From the NCBI GenBank assembly GCA_021811925.1, contig JAKAPY010000003.1, positions 1-33,869 on the forward strand: 33,869 nt of DNA. The letters are read 5' to 3'. Below, piece after piece: positions 1-7,245 of this stretch. The stretch's first letter is position 1. Each line of letters starts with the position of its first letter. The DNA is from Thermoplasmata archaeon (GTDB taxonomy: Archaea > Thermoplasmatota > Thermoplasmata > Sysuiplasmatales > Sysuiplasmataceae). Below the pieces are notes generated by a model. It was given only the letters and a program-made list of their open reading frames with translations. It was not told the DNA's origin and made no database searches. A program made the translations under genes and the position numbers.

Positions 1-665
1 GATCTCACTATATCGAAGTTCTTTATGATGTCGAGAGCGTTGTCGGAAGTCATCCTTTCCTCGAACTTCACAACCTTGACTGTTGGATTGATATCCCTGA
101 TGCTCTCTTCAGCCGAATCTATCTTCTTCCGCCCGACATCCTTCTCTGAATGAATGATCTGCCTCTGCAGATTACTGAAGTCCACAACGTCGAAATCCAC
201 AATCCCAATTGTTCCCACTCCCGCCGCGGCAAGATATAGCAATAGCGGAGATCCCAGGCCACCAGCGCCTATCACGAGCACTTTTGCCCTCTTGAGCTTT
301 CTCTGGCCCTCGAGCCCCACCTCCGGAAGGAGGAGGTGCCTGCTGTACCTCTGTATGTCGTCGTATGTGAATTCGCTTGCCAATCCTGTCGAACCACCCG
401 CTATGGATGGTATTATGAAAACCGTGTCTCCCTCTGTGACAGGTGTCTGGCCGCGCTGCAGATACCTTATGTCCTCATCATTCAGGTAAACATTAACAAA
501 ATTTCTGAGCTGCCCACCCTCGTCGAAAAGGTGGCGCTTGATCTGCATATTGGCCGTTGCCAGATTTCGAAGGACTTCATCTACTGTCCTGCCCTCCGCC
601 GAGACTGCATCCCTGTTGCCGACATATTGCCTCAGTGGCGTTGGTATCATTACTTTGACGCTCAT
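1..665 (-). CDS. CysO/MoaD-like sulfur carrier fused to MoeB/MoeZ E1-like adenylyltransferase (C-terminus outside window)
   Basis: The reading frame starts at ATG 665-663 and stays open to the window edge (221 codons). Residues 1-91 look like a MoaD/CysO beta-grasp domain, with FVNVYLNDEDIR, then EGDTVFIIPSIAGG ending in Gly90-Gly91. After a short linker, residues about 99-221 are an E1-like domain: YSRHLLLPEVG, the nucleotide-binding GAGGLGS at 133-139, and DFSNLQRQI followed by VGRKK. The family adenylates and thiocarboxylates the C-terminal GG of a sulfur carrier. I read the junction base by base and found no stop or frameshift. The start overlaps the cysteine synthase stop as ATGA, so the two are translationally coupled. 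By analogy with mycobacterial MoeZ-CysO-CysM, it probably supplies sulfur for cysteine synthesis. A role in molybdopterin or tRNA thiolation is the alternative. Any C-terminal rhodanese domain would lie outside the window. Confidence 0.87.
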   Translation of the reverse strand, partial: MSVKVMIPTPLRQYVGNRDAVSAEGRTVDEVLRNLATANMQIKRHLFDEGGQLRNFVNVYLNDEDIRYLQRGQTPVTEGDTVFIIPSIAGGSTGLASEFTYDDIQRYSRHLLLPEVGLEGQRKLKRAKVLVIGAGGLGSPLLLYLAAAGVGTIGIVDFDVVDFSNLQRQIIHSEKDVGRKKIDSAEESIRDINPTVKVVKFEERMTSDNALDIIKNFDIVR

Positions 666-1594
666 TCTTCCTCCTCCCAGAATTTTTCCGACAGGTATTT
701 CTGCCCGCCGTCCGGAAACACGGTGACAAAGGAGCCTCCGCCTGCTTCCCTGGCCATCTTCATGCACGCAACCAGAGCCGCCCCGGAACTTGGGCCAACA
801 AGTATCCCTTCATGCCTCGCAAGCTGCCTTACTGCCTTCTGTGCTTCCTCCGTGGATATTTCAACATTCATGTCCGCAAGACTTTCGTCGAGTATGCCTG
901 GACGTATAGATGCATCCATTCTCTTCAGTCCCTCGAGCCCGTGGAAGGGGCCATCCGGCTGTACAGACACTCTCTTTATCTCGGGGAATGCCTCCTTCAG
1001 ATAGCGGCTTATTCCGGTGAAAGTGCCGCCCGTGCCAAGACCGGCTACAAAATAATCGAAGTGGCCCCTTGTCTGGGCGACTATTTCCCTTGCCGTCCCC
1101 TCATAGTGTGCCTTCCAGTTGCTGTTGTTATTGTACTGGTCGGCGTAATAGTAAAGTTCGGGCTCGTCTTCTGCCATCTTCCTGGCGGCCCTCTGTGAAC
1201 CGTCTGTCCCCTCAAGCGGGTCAGTGAGCACGATCTCCGCGCCATAAGCTGTGAGCAGGTCAATCTTCTCCTTCGCAACATTCTTCGGTACCACCAGGGT
1301 GCACCTGTACCCCTTGACAGCACATACCATTGCATAGGCTATTGCGGTGTTTCCGGATGATGCGTCAAGCAGAATCCTGTCCTTTGTCAACTTGCCTTCC
1401 TTCTCGGCATCTTCGATGATCTTAAGCGCCGGCCTGTCCTTCACGCTCCCTCCCGGATTGAACCATTCTGCCTTTGCATAGATCCTGGTTCCGGGCATTT
1501 CGGCTGTCAGCTTCCTTATCGCAAGGAGGGGTGTGTTGCCAATCCTGCTTAACAGGGACCAGCTTGCCTCGTAGGTCAGATTGCTGTGCATCAT
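662..1594 (-). CDS. cysM: PLP-dependent cysteine synthase (CysM/CysK family)
   Basis: This 310-residue protein has the usual length for O-acetylserine or O-phosphoserine sulfhydrylases. NPGGSVKDR near residue 50 contains the Schiff-base lysine. DASSGNTAIAYA is the substrate loop, GLGTGGTFTGISRYL is the PLP-phosphate loop, and GPSSGAAL lies near the C-terminus. It makes cysteine by replacing the activated hydroxyl of serine with sulfur, in the cytoplasm. The next gene encodes a CysO-like sulfur carrier with its E1 enzyme, so this enzyme may take sulfur from a protein thiocarboxylate, as mycobacterial CysM does; that is inference from context. It starts at ATGATG overlapping the sufU stop and ends overlapping the next start, so it is mid-operon. 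Free-sulfide OASS activity or cystathionine beta-synthase-like activity are alternatives. Confidence 0.9.
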   Translation of the reverse strand: MMHSNLTYEASWSLLSRIGNTPLLAIRKLTAEMPGTRIYAKAEWFNPGGSVKDRPALKIIEDAEKEGKLTKDRILLDASSGNTAIAYAMVCAVKGYRCTLVVPKNVAKEKIDLLTAYGAEIVLTDPLEGTDGSQRAARKMAEDEPELYYYADQYNNNSNWKAHYEGTAREIVAQTRGHFDYFVAGLGTGGTFTGISRYLKEAFPEIKRVSVQPDGPFHGLEGLKRMDASIRPGILDESLADMNVEISTEEAQKAVRQLARHEGILVGPSSGAALVACMKMAREAGGGSFVTVFPDGGQKYLSEKFWEEEE

Positions 1595-1962
1595 TTTTCA
1601 TCACCCACGGCTTCCTGAAATACCTTTAGTCCAAGGGTTGCACATTTGATCCTTACTGCGCTGAGAGGGATGTGGAGCATCTCCTTGATGTCGTCAGGGC
1701 TCAGACTCATTGCATCGGTAACACTCATACCCTTGAGCCGGTCGGTAAGCATTGAGACAGATGCCTGGCTTATTGCGCAGCCTCTGCCATCGAATTTTAT
1801 GTCAGCTATGACACCGTTGTTCACCTTGAGATACATGCTTATGTCGTCGCCACAGACAGGGTTGTTGCCGTGTCCGAATTTGTCCGGATGGTCTAAGCTG
1901 CCCTTGTTGTGCGGTTTCTTGTAATGCTCGAGTATCTCCTCTTGATAAATGTCATAGGCCAT
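1591..1962 (-). CDS. sufU: SufU/IscU-like Fe-S cluster scaffold protein
   Basis: A 123-residue NifU N-terminal/IscU-type protein. The three conserved cysteines are visible in NPVCGDD, GRGCAISQAS and IKCATLGL, the pattern of SufU/IscU scaffolds or sulfur-transfer proteins. I chose ATG 1962, which has a good GAGGT ribosome site eight bases upstream; a longer TTG start at 1977 overlaps the sufC stop but has no better site. It lies directly downstream of sufC and upstream of cysM in one operon. It probably holds or relays sulfur or nascent Fe-S clusters for the SufC machinery. No cysteine desulfurase (SufS/IscS) gene is present in the window, so its sulfur source is not shown. Confidence 0.9.
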   Translation of the reverse strand: MAYDIYQEEILEHYKKPHNKGSLDHPDKFGHGNNPVCGDDISMYLKVNNGVIADIKFDGRGCAISQASVSMLTDRLKGMSVTDAMSLSPDDIKEMLHIPLSAVRIKCATLGLKVFQEAVGDEK

Positions 1963-1973
1963 GTCAAAATACC

Positions 1974-2729
1974 TCAATTCGCAAGTGCCGGCTCGCGGAG
2001 CCAGTCATACCCTTTTTCCTCCAGTTCCTTGGCAAGCTCCTTGCCTCCGCTCTTCACGACCTTCCCGTTGACCACGACGTGGACGTGGTCTGGTGTGATG
2101 TACTGGAGCAGCCTCTGGTAGTGGGTGACAAGCACAAGGCCGATGTTCGGGCCGGCCATCAGGTTGATTGCGTTTGCGACTATCTTGAGCGAGTCAATAT
2201 CAAGGCCGCTGTCGGTCTCGTCCAGTATTGCAAATTTGGGCTGCAGGACAGCCATCTGAAGGACTTCCGCCCTTTTCTTCTCTCCGCCGGAAAAGCCCTC
2301 ATTCAGCGAGCGCCCTATGAAGTTCTCATCTATGCCGAGCGTGTTGACCTTCTCCTTGAGCAGCCTGAAGAACTTGGTCGGGCTCAGCTGGTTGTCACTG
2401 TGAACTGCGTTGTACGCTATCCTCAGGAAATTGCCAAGCCTTACACCCGGCACTTCGACCGGATACTGGAAACCGAGGAAGAGGCCGAGCTTCGCCCTCT
2501 TGTCAGGAGGGAGTGACAGGACATCGGTCCCGTCAACCGTGACATGGCCGCCTGTTATCTGGTACTTGGGATGGCCCATGAGCGAGTAGCTTAGAGTGCT
2601 TTTCCCTGATCCGTTGGGTCCCATGATGGCATGGATCTCACCCTGCCTGACCGTAAGGTCAATGCCCTTCAGTATCTGCTTGCCTTCGATGTTGACTTTC
2701 AAGCCCTTTATCGAGAGTTCTGATGCCAT
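1974..2729 (-). CDS. sufC: SufC Fe-S cluster assembly ATPase
   Basis: An ABC-type ATPase of about 251 residues. It shows Walker A (GPNGSGKST), a Q-loop (FLGFQYPVEVPG), the SufC-type signature FSGGEKKRAEVLQ, Walker B with DETDSGLDID, and the H-loop (VTHYQRLL). SufC drives the SufB scaffold in cytoplasmic Fe-S cluster assembly. ATG 2729 is preferred because AGAGGT lies just upstream, and because a longer ATG at 2771 falls before the transcription start expected from the TATA box at 2787-2795. sufB and sufD are not adjacent, which is unusual for an archaeal suf locus. The gene heads a sufC-sufU-cysM-CysO/MoeZ operon and is divergent from a SufR-like regulator. Confidence 0.95.
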   Translation of the reverse strand: MASELSIKGLKVNIEGKQILKGIDLTVRQGEIHAIMGPNGSGKSTLSYSLMGHPKYQITGGHVTVDGTDVLSLPPDKRAKLGLFLGFQYPVEVPGVRLGNFLRIAYNAVHSDNQLSPTKFFRLLKEKVNTLGIDENFIGRSLNEGFSGGEKKRAEVLQMAVLQPKFAILDETDSGLDIDSLKIVANAINLMAGPNIGLVLVTHYQRLLQYITPDHVHVVVNGKVVKSGGKELAKELEEKGYDWLREPALAN

Positions 2730-2786
2730 TTCTATACCTCTTGAAGTTCCCAGGCACTGTTTCGTTTTCATCCATGAGGCAAATCA

Positions 2787-2795
2787 TATTTAAAC
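2787..2795 (-). promoter_or_regulatory. TATA box of the sufC operon
   Basis: On the minus strand this reads GTTTAAATA. Transcription would start near 2764, leaving a leader of about 35 bases before ATG 2729 with an AGAGGT ribosome site. Confidence 0.55.
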
Positions 2796-2804
2796 ATATC
2801 TTAC

Positions 2805-2819
2805 TGTGTAAATTGCACA
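2805..2819. promoter_or_regulatory. 15-bp dyad, candidate SufR operator
   Basis: TGTGTAAATTGCACA is a near-perfect palindrome (TGTG, then CACA, with only one non-matching pair in the inner arms). It lies between the divergent TATA elements of sufC and the SufR-like gene, where a bound repressor could block both. Its link to SufR is inferred from position only. Confidence 0.5.
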
Positions 2820-2821
2820 AT

Positions 2822-2833
2822 GTTAATATACGC
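2822..2833 (+). promoter_or_regulatory. Probable TATA element of the sufR-like gene
   Basis: GTTAATATACGC lies about 35 bases before the TTG start. The match is moderate and the spacing to the ribosome site is tight. Confidence 0.35.
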
Positions 2834-2862
2834 TTACGAATTTAACTAAAAGAGGTAAGAAG

Positions 2863-3495
2863 TTGGACGCGGACATTTCGATGCTGGGCGAGTCGAAAGC
2901 CCGGATCATAGACTTCCTGGGTGAAGGCGAGAAATCGGGCAGAGATCTTTCAGCGATGCTCGGCATCAACCAGACTGCAGTCAGGGAACATGTCCAGGCG
3001 CTGGAGCGCATGGGTATTGCCCATGCAAGATTTGTCAAGACAGGGGTCGGGCGGCCGAAGAAAAGGTATTCCCTTACTCCGTTTGGAGTGGAGCTGCTGC
3101 CAAAACATTACGATGTCATGCTTAATACACTCATCAAAAAGATCTGGGAGAAGGGAGGAGATGCCCTGCTCAGCCAGTTCATGTCAGACGTTGTCAGGGA
3201 TCTTGCGGACAGCACGGCGAAGGATGAGAATCTCACGCTTGACCAGAGGATCAGCAGGGTTGTCGGATTCCTGAACAAGCTCGGGTTCATGGCCACGGTG
3301 GAAAAGGAAGGGGAAAGGCTGTTTGTGGTGAGACACAACTGTATTTTTAACAAGACGGCAAAGCTGTATTCGGGCGTCCTGTGCGGTGAGTGTGACACCG
3401 CCCTTATCAGGGAGCCGATAGGAAGGAAGGAAATCGAACTTGTGGAATGCATAGGAAAGGGTGACAATTCCTGCAAGAACCTTATAAAGGCATGA
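2863..3495 (+). CDS. sufR: SufR-like Fe-S sensing winged-helix regulator
   Basis: A 210-residue protein. Residues 9-75 form a DeoR/MarR-like winged helix (recognition helix NQTAVREHVQALERMG, wing GVGRPKKRY). The C-terminal domain carries Cys160, 174, 177, 196 and 204. The segment HNCIFNKTAKLYSGVLCGEC and the signature VECIGKGDNSC resemble the cluster-binding region of cyanobacterial and actinobacterial SufR. Those proteins repress suf operons while holding a [4Fe-4S] cluster. The start is TTG, with AGAGGT six bases upstream; no ATG fits. It is divergent from sufC over a dyad, the classic arrangement. SufR identity is inferred from motif and context; a generic archaeal ArsR-like repressor is the alternative. 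Confidence 0.85.
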   Translation: MDADISMLGESKARIIDFLGEGEKSGRDLSAMLGINQTAVREHVQALERMGIAHARFVKTGVGRPKKRYSLTPFGVELLPKHYDVMLNTLIKKIWEKGGDALLSQFMSDVVRDLADSTAKDENLTLDQRISRVVGFLNKLGFMATVEKEGERLFVVRHNCIFNKTAKLYSGVLCGECDTALIREPIGRKEIELVECIGKGDNSCKNLIKA

Positions 3496-3538
3496 GGGCA
3501 CTGAGTTGTTCACCAATTCGAAATGTGTAAAATAAGTG

Positions 3539-3548
3539 CTTTATATCC
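3539..3548 (+). promoter_or_regulatory. TATA box for the secreted protein gene
   Basis: CTTTATATCC is centred about 28 bases upstream of ATG 3572, so the transcript is expected to be leaderless. This decides the start codon. Confidence 0.55.
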
Positions 3549-3571
3549 TTTCTGCGTCTGTTGCTGTTGGA

Positions 3572-4537
3572 ATGTACAACAAAGCGATCGTACAGCTTGC
3601 GGTGTTCGCGGTGGCGGCACTTCTGCTTGCCCCTGTCCTTTTCAGCGGAGTGGCACGCGCCGACAGCGGAGACAGGGAGACATCTGTCAATGTCCAGAAC
3701 ACGGGCGGCTATTTCAGTATCGATTCGCAGTCGACCAACACTGTTGGCCCCAAGAACGAGTACAACATGGTTTTCACAGGCAACACATTCCTGATGCAGT
3801 TCAAGAATAATTCCCAGACCACAGGCTACAGCCTGCAGTTCAGCGTCCAGCTTGAGAACCTCACGCTTGCCACATCGAACGGGACCATTCCACTCCTCAA
3901 CTTCTCACAGCAGGAATTTGAGGTATCCAGCGCACCAATGACAATGAATGGAATGCAAGTGTTCGCGCTTTCCACAGAGTCTGACATGGCAAGATTCATA
4001 ATGACAATACAGGTTGTGAACGCGCCGTTGTCGGCAAGCCTGCCCAACGGCACCGACAGTTCCCTTCTGACGCCAAACCAGGTAGAGATTTCATTTTACA
4101 TCCTCCTGTCGAACCAGGCCGAAGGCGGCTACCAGAACATGCAGATGGGAGCGGCAACACACGGGGGCAACATAACCCTCAAGCTGGGCCTGAGCGCGGG
4201 AAACGCCACAGTACTCGGTATAGCGAATATGAACTCATACTCACAGGTCGAGTTCCTTCAGGGGAAGAATAGCGGGTACTTCGCATGGGACAATATGGCT
4301 AATGAGGGAGGAAAGAACGTGACGGTTGGATCACACCTGTCCTCAAACGGTACCCTTTCGCTTGTATACCCCTATGCAACCACCATAATACATGACCCGG
4401 CGATCGGCATTTCGCCAAGCACCATCACAAGCCTTGTGACTTCCTCGATTGGGAATATTGTAATATATGCTGTGACACTAGCAGTTTCAGCCGTGCTCAT
4501 CGGCGGCGCAATAGCCTTCAGGCGAAGGCGGCAGTGA
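3572..4537 (+). CDS. Secreted, C-terminally membrane-anchored protein of unknown function
   Basis: About 321 residues. The N-terminus is a signal peptide (MYNKAIVQLAVFAVAALLLAP, then VARADSGD as a likely cleavage region). A long Ser/Thr/Asn-rich extracellular domain has many N-x-S/T sequons (NNS, NLT, NGT, NFS, NIT, NAT). One C-terminal transmembrane helix ends in RRRRQ, so the bulk should face outward. I recognise no family. The frame extends upstream to a GTG at 3536, but that lies before the predicted transcription start, so ATG 3572 is preferred. It is followed by a small membrane protein and a winged-helix regulator that may be co-transcribed. It may be a cell-surface protein; no enzymatic motif is visible. 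Confidence 0.8.
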   Translation: MYNKAIVQLAVFAVAALLLAPVLFSGVARADSGDRETSVNVQNTGGYFSIDSQSTNTVGPKNEYNMVFTGNTFLMQFKNNSQTTGYSLQFSVQLENLTLATSNGTIPLLNFSQQEFEVSSAPMTMNGMQVFALSTESDMARFIMTIQVVNAPLSASLPNGTDSSLLTPNQVEISFYILLSNQAEGGYQNMQMGAATHGGNITLKLGLSAGNATVLGIANMNSYSQVEFLQGKNSGYFAWDNMANEGGKNVTVGSHLSSNGTLSLVYPYATTIIHDPAIGISPSTITSLVTSSIGNIVIYAVTLAVSAVLIGGAIAFRRRRQ

Positions 4538-4560
4538 GCGCGGGGGAACACAGTGCGTAG

Positions 4561-4842
4561 ATGACATTGTTCACGCTTGGAACGGCAGAGAATATAGTTG
4601 CTGCACTCCTTGCCATTCTCTCCTTCACGCTCTTCGTCATTTCAATAGCAGCCTATATGAGGCACAGGAGCGCCAGGATCGCATTTGTTTCCGCGGCATT
4701 CGCACTCTTCTTCTGCGAAGGTATTCTGTTCACATACCAGCTCTTCTACCAGTCATTCGCATCCGGCATGTTCTATGCCCTCATCGGCCTGGTCAGTGTT
4801 GCGATACTTCTCCTCATATTCGCAGCTACATTCAAGAGGTAG
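4561..4842 (+). CDS. Small three-helix membrane protein
   Basis: A 93-residue hydrophobic protein with three predicted transmembrane helices, roughly 8-30, 39-60 and 68-90, and a short basic loop (MRHRSARI). No known family is recognised. It sits 23 bases after the secreted protein gene and 11 bases before a winged-helix regulator in the same direction. In archaea such small membrane proteins are often paired with HTH regulators and may act in membrane signalling; that is inference. Confidence 0.72.
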   Translation: MTLFTLGTAENIVAALLAILSFTLFVISIAAYMRHRSARIAFVSAAFALFFCEGILFTYQLFYQSFASGMFYALIGLVSVAILLLIFAATFKR

Positions 4843-4853
4843 GGGCGACGTCC

Positions 4854-5405
4854 TTGGGGGAAGAAGCTCTTGAGCTGGAGACAAGAAAGAAGATATACGA
4901 CACTGTAAGGAAGTTTCCAGGCCTCCATCTGAGGGAGCTGTCGAGACAACTCGGACTCAGTGTCCCCCTCGTGGATTATCATCTCAATTTCCTTGAAAAG
5001 TACGGTTTAGTGTCGGGCATATCCGACGAGCAGTACAAACGCTTCTACCCGAAGGATGCTCTCGGAGCGGAGCAGAAGACCGACGTGCTCTCTGCGGACG
5101 AGAAGAGGATTGTTGCACTGCTCAGGCAGCGGATACCGCTGCAGATTGTGCTCTTTATACTGAAGCAGGGGAGTGCCCAGCACAAGGAGATGGTGCCACT
5201 CATGGGCGTATCGCCCTCCACTCTTTCCCATCATCTCAACAAGCTGCAGAGGAGGGGGATACTCCTCAAGACTTCGGCTGGCCAGGAGAGGGGATACAGG
5301 CTCGCAAATGAGGCGCAGGTCGCGAGGCTACTTATCCGTTACGAGCCCCCTCCAGGTACTCTCGCGGATAGTTTCGCGGAGATATGGGAGGAATTCCACC
5401 AGTAG
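4854..5405 (+). CDS. Double winged-helix transcriptional regulator
   Basis: 183 residues with two tandem ArsR/MarR-like winged helices. The first covers about residues 10-65 (HLRELSRQLGLSVPLVDYHL, then LEKYGLV). The second covers about 85-160 (MGVSPSTLSHHLNKLQRRGIL, with a YRL wing). The start is TTG 4854, just after the upstream stop; AGAGGTAGGGG spans that stop and can serve as ribosome site. No ligand domain or cysteine cluster is visible. Two-HTH proteins of this kind are common in euryarchaea and mostly uncharacterised. Its target could be the upstream secreted and membrane proteins; nothing shows this directly. Confidence 0.85.
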   Translation: MGEEALELETRKKIYDTVRKFPGLHLRELSRQLGLSVPLVDYHLNFLEKYGLVSGISDEQYKRFYPKDALGAEQKTDVLSADEKRIVALLRQRIPLQIVLFILKQGSAQHKEMVPLMGVSPSTLSHHLNKLQRRGILLKTSAGQERGYRLANEAQVARLLIRYEPPPGTLADSFAEIWEEFHQ

Positions 5406-5418
5406 GGACCGCTGGAAG

Positions 5419-5430
5419 CTTAATATAATA
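5419..5430 (+). promoter_or_regulatory. TATA box of the queDCE operon
   Basis: CTTAATATAATA lies about 45 bases before the queD ATG. The resulting leader of about 18 bases contains CAGGTG as a ribosome site. Confidence 0.5.
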
Positions 5431-5468
5431 CAATCATGTGAATCGCAACTGACTGTTCAGGTGCTACA

Positions 5469-5945
5469 ATGAATATCAGGATCAACGGCTGGGAAACAGG
5501 CATAAGGTTTGTCGCAGGCCACTTCCTGCCGTCAATCGAGAAATGCAGCAGGCTGCACGGCCACAACTACGCATTGCTCGTTGAAATAGAGGGAGAGCCA
5601 AACGAGGACGGAATCATAATCGATTTCATCAGGGTGAAAGAGGCAGCACATCCTGTGGTTGAAAAGATGGACCACAGAATGCTTCTTCCCTCGGGCGGTT
5701 CCTCGATGGAGATAATGCGTGCCGATGATGAGTATACTGTCAGATTCAACGACAAGAAATATGTTTTCCCCGCTTCGGACGTGACTGTACTCCCGATCGA
5801 CAATGTAAGCGCTGAGAATCTTGCCTCGTACTTTGCAGGGGAGCTTGCACGCAGCGGCATATTCGGAAAGAATGTGAGAAGCGTAAGCGTTGGTGTTGCA
5901 GAGGGGCGGGGACAGGAAGCGTGGGCCAGGGTGGTGATTAACTGA
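5469..5945 (+). CDS. queD: QueD-family 6-carboxytetrahydropterin synthase
   Basis: 158 residues of the 6-pyruvoyl-tetrahydropterin synthase fold. Zinc-ligand histidines are visible in AGHFLP and HGHNY, the probable catalytic cysteine is in EKCSRLHGH, and the family motifs DHRML and SAENLA follow. A Glu near the C-terminus (GVAEGRGQEAW) completes the pocket. QueD converts dihydroneopterin triphosphate to 6-carboxytetrahydropterin, the first committed step to 7-deazaguanines. It is followed by queC and queE, so this is the preQ0 pathway that leads in archaea to archaeosine in tRNA. The start is ATG 5469 with AGGTG just upstream. The stop overlaps the queC start. Confidence 0.92.
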   Translation: MNIRINGWETGIRFVAGHFLPSIEKCSRLHGHNYALLVEIEGEPNEDGIIIDFIRVKEAAHPVVEKMDHRMLLPSGGSSMEIMRADDEYTVRFNDKKYVFPASDVTVLPIDNVSAENLASYFAGELARSGIFGKNVRSVSVGVAEGRGQEAWARVVIN

Positions 5946-6610
5946 CTGGAGCAGTCGTCCTTCTTTCTGGCGGCCTGGATTCGACCACGGTCGCTTCCCT
6001 CCTCAGGAGCAAGGGGGAGAAGTTCAGCGCCCTCACATTGGACTACAGCCAGAGGCATTCAAGGGAGATAGATGCGGCCATCAACATTGCATCGAAGCTC
6101 GGAGCGGCGCAGCACCTGGTGATGAAAATCGACCTGTCAGGCATTGGTGGCAGCGCACTGACGGACAGAAATATAGATGTTCCCGAGCCCGGTGGAGAGG
6201 GTATACCTGCCACATACGTTCCTGCGCGGAATACTATCTTTCTCTCGCTGGCGCTTGCTTTTGCTGAAGCAAGGGACTTCGATTTCGTGTACATAGGCGC
6301 CAACGCTGTCGACTACAGTGGTTATCCGGACTGCAGGCCGGAATACATCGACGCTTTCAACGGGATGGCGGCACTGGCGCTGAAGCGGGGAGTTGAAGGA
6401 AGGCCCGTTACGGTTGTTGCGCCCCTGATGAAGATGAGCAAGGCGGAAATAGTAAGGCTGGGCACGCGGCTGAATGCGCCGTACGAGCTGAGCTGGAGCT
6501 GTTACCGCGGCACGGGAAAGGCGTGTGGGAGGTGCGACTCGTGCAACCTCAGGCTGAAGGGCTTCATGGAAGCGGGAATCAGGGACCCGGTAGAATATGA
6601 GAATCAATGA
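5942..6610 (+). CDS. queC: QueC 7-cyano-7-deazaguanine synthase, apparent CTG start
   Basis: 222 residues if translation starts at CTG 5942. The essential ATP pyrophosphatase motif LLSGGLDSTT is at residues 7-16. The zinc site follows as SCYRGTGKACGRCDSCNLR. QueC converts 7-carboxy-7-deazaguanine to preQ0 using ammonia and ATP. In this frame TAA immediately precedes the CTG, and no ATG, GTG or TTG occurs until TTG 6038, which would delete the P-loop. The CTG overlaps the queD stop as CTGA, mirroring the ATGA junctions elsewhere in the window. Either CTG is used through coupling or the base is a sequence error. The 3' end overlaps queE by 14 bases. Confidence 0.9.
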   Translation: MTGAVVLLSGGLDSTTVASLLRSKGEKFSALTLDYSQRHSREIDAAINIASKLGAAQHLVMKIDLSGIGGSALTDRNIDVPEPGGEGIPATYVPARNTIFLSLALAFAEARDFDFVYIGANAVDYSGYPDCRPEYIDAFNGMAALALKRGVEGRPVTVVAPLMKMSKAEIVRLGTRLNAPYELSWSCYRGTGKACGRCDSCNLRLKGFMEAGIRDPVEYENQ

Positions 6611-7235
6611 GATATTCAAGTCAATACAGGGAGAAGGGCTCTTCATAGGCCTTCCCACTGTCTTTGTGAGGACTGCAGGCTGCGATTTGAGGTGTAAATG
6701 GTGCGACACGCCGTACGCCCTACTCGACTCGCAGGGAATTGACTGGAAACTAGAAGACATAGAGAACGAGGTATCCAAATCAGGGGCGAGAAATGTTTGC
6801 CTGACGGGAGGCGACCCTCTCAGGCAGATGGACGAGTCGGTAGAACTGGTTAGAAGGCTTGCGGACATGGGCTTTTCAGTTGTGATCGAGACGAGCGGCG
6901 CATATGACATAAGCGGGCTCCCCCGAGGCGTCAATATAGCGGTAAGCATGGACGTCAAGGCTCCAGGTTCCGGCATGGCGTCACGCAACCTGCCTGGAAA
7001 TGTCGATTTTCTGAGGAGTGGCGACCAGCTGAAATTCATACTGACGGGAATGGAGGACTATGAATTCGCAAAGGAGTTCCTTGCAAAACACAGGATCCCG
7101 TGCGAAGTGATAATGACGCCGGCCGGAGGAAAGGAGATGGGCTGGCTCGCAGAGAAGATACTTGCAGACGGCCTGAACGTACGAGTTCTGCCTCAACTCC
7201 ACAAGTATATTTGGGGAGATGAAAGAGGCAGATGA
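6597..7235 (+). CDS. queE: QueE 7-carboxy-7-deazaguanine synthase
   Basis: 212-residue radical SAM enzyme. The cluster motif CDLRCKWC is near residue 29. It is preceded by FKSIQGEGLFIGLP, which is typical of QueE, and followed by the SAM-binding TGGDPL. QueE rearranges 6-carboxytetrahydropterin to 7-carboxy-7-deazaguanine, the substrate of QueC. The start ATG lies inside the 3' end of queC, giving tight coupling. The gene ends 10 bases before the convergent dph2 stop. Together queD, queC and queE cover GTP-derived pterin to preQ0. The tRNA transglycosylase ArcTGT and the amidotransferase step are not in the window. Confidence 0.93.
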   Translation: MRINEIFKSIQGEGLFIGLPTVFVRTAGCDLRCKWCDTPYALLDSQGIDWKLEDIENEVSKSGARNVCLTGGDPLRQMDESVELVRRLADMGFSVVIETSGAYDISGLPRGVNIAVSMDVKAPGSGMASRNLPGNVDFLRSGDQLKFILTGMEDYEFAKEFLAKHRIPCEVIMTPAGGKEMGWLAEKILADGLNVRVLPQLHKYIWGDERGR

Positions 7236-7245
7236 CACTTTGGAT

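Noticed and set aside
154..1004. Plus-strand open frames of 111 and 222 residues at the left edge
   Set aside because: They are shadows of the carrier-E1 fusion and cysteine synthase on the minus strand.
6137..7039. A 300-residue minus-strand open frame
   Set aside because: It is antisense to queC and queE, which have complete catalytic motifs.
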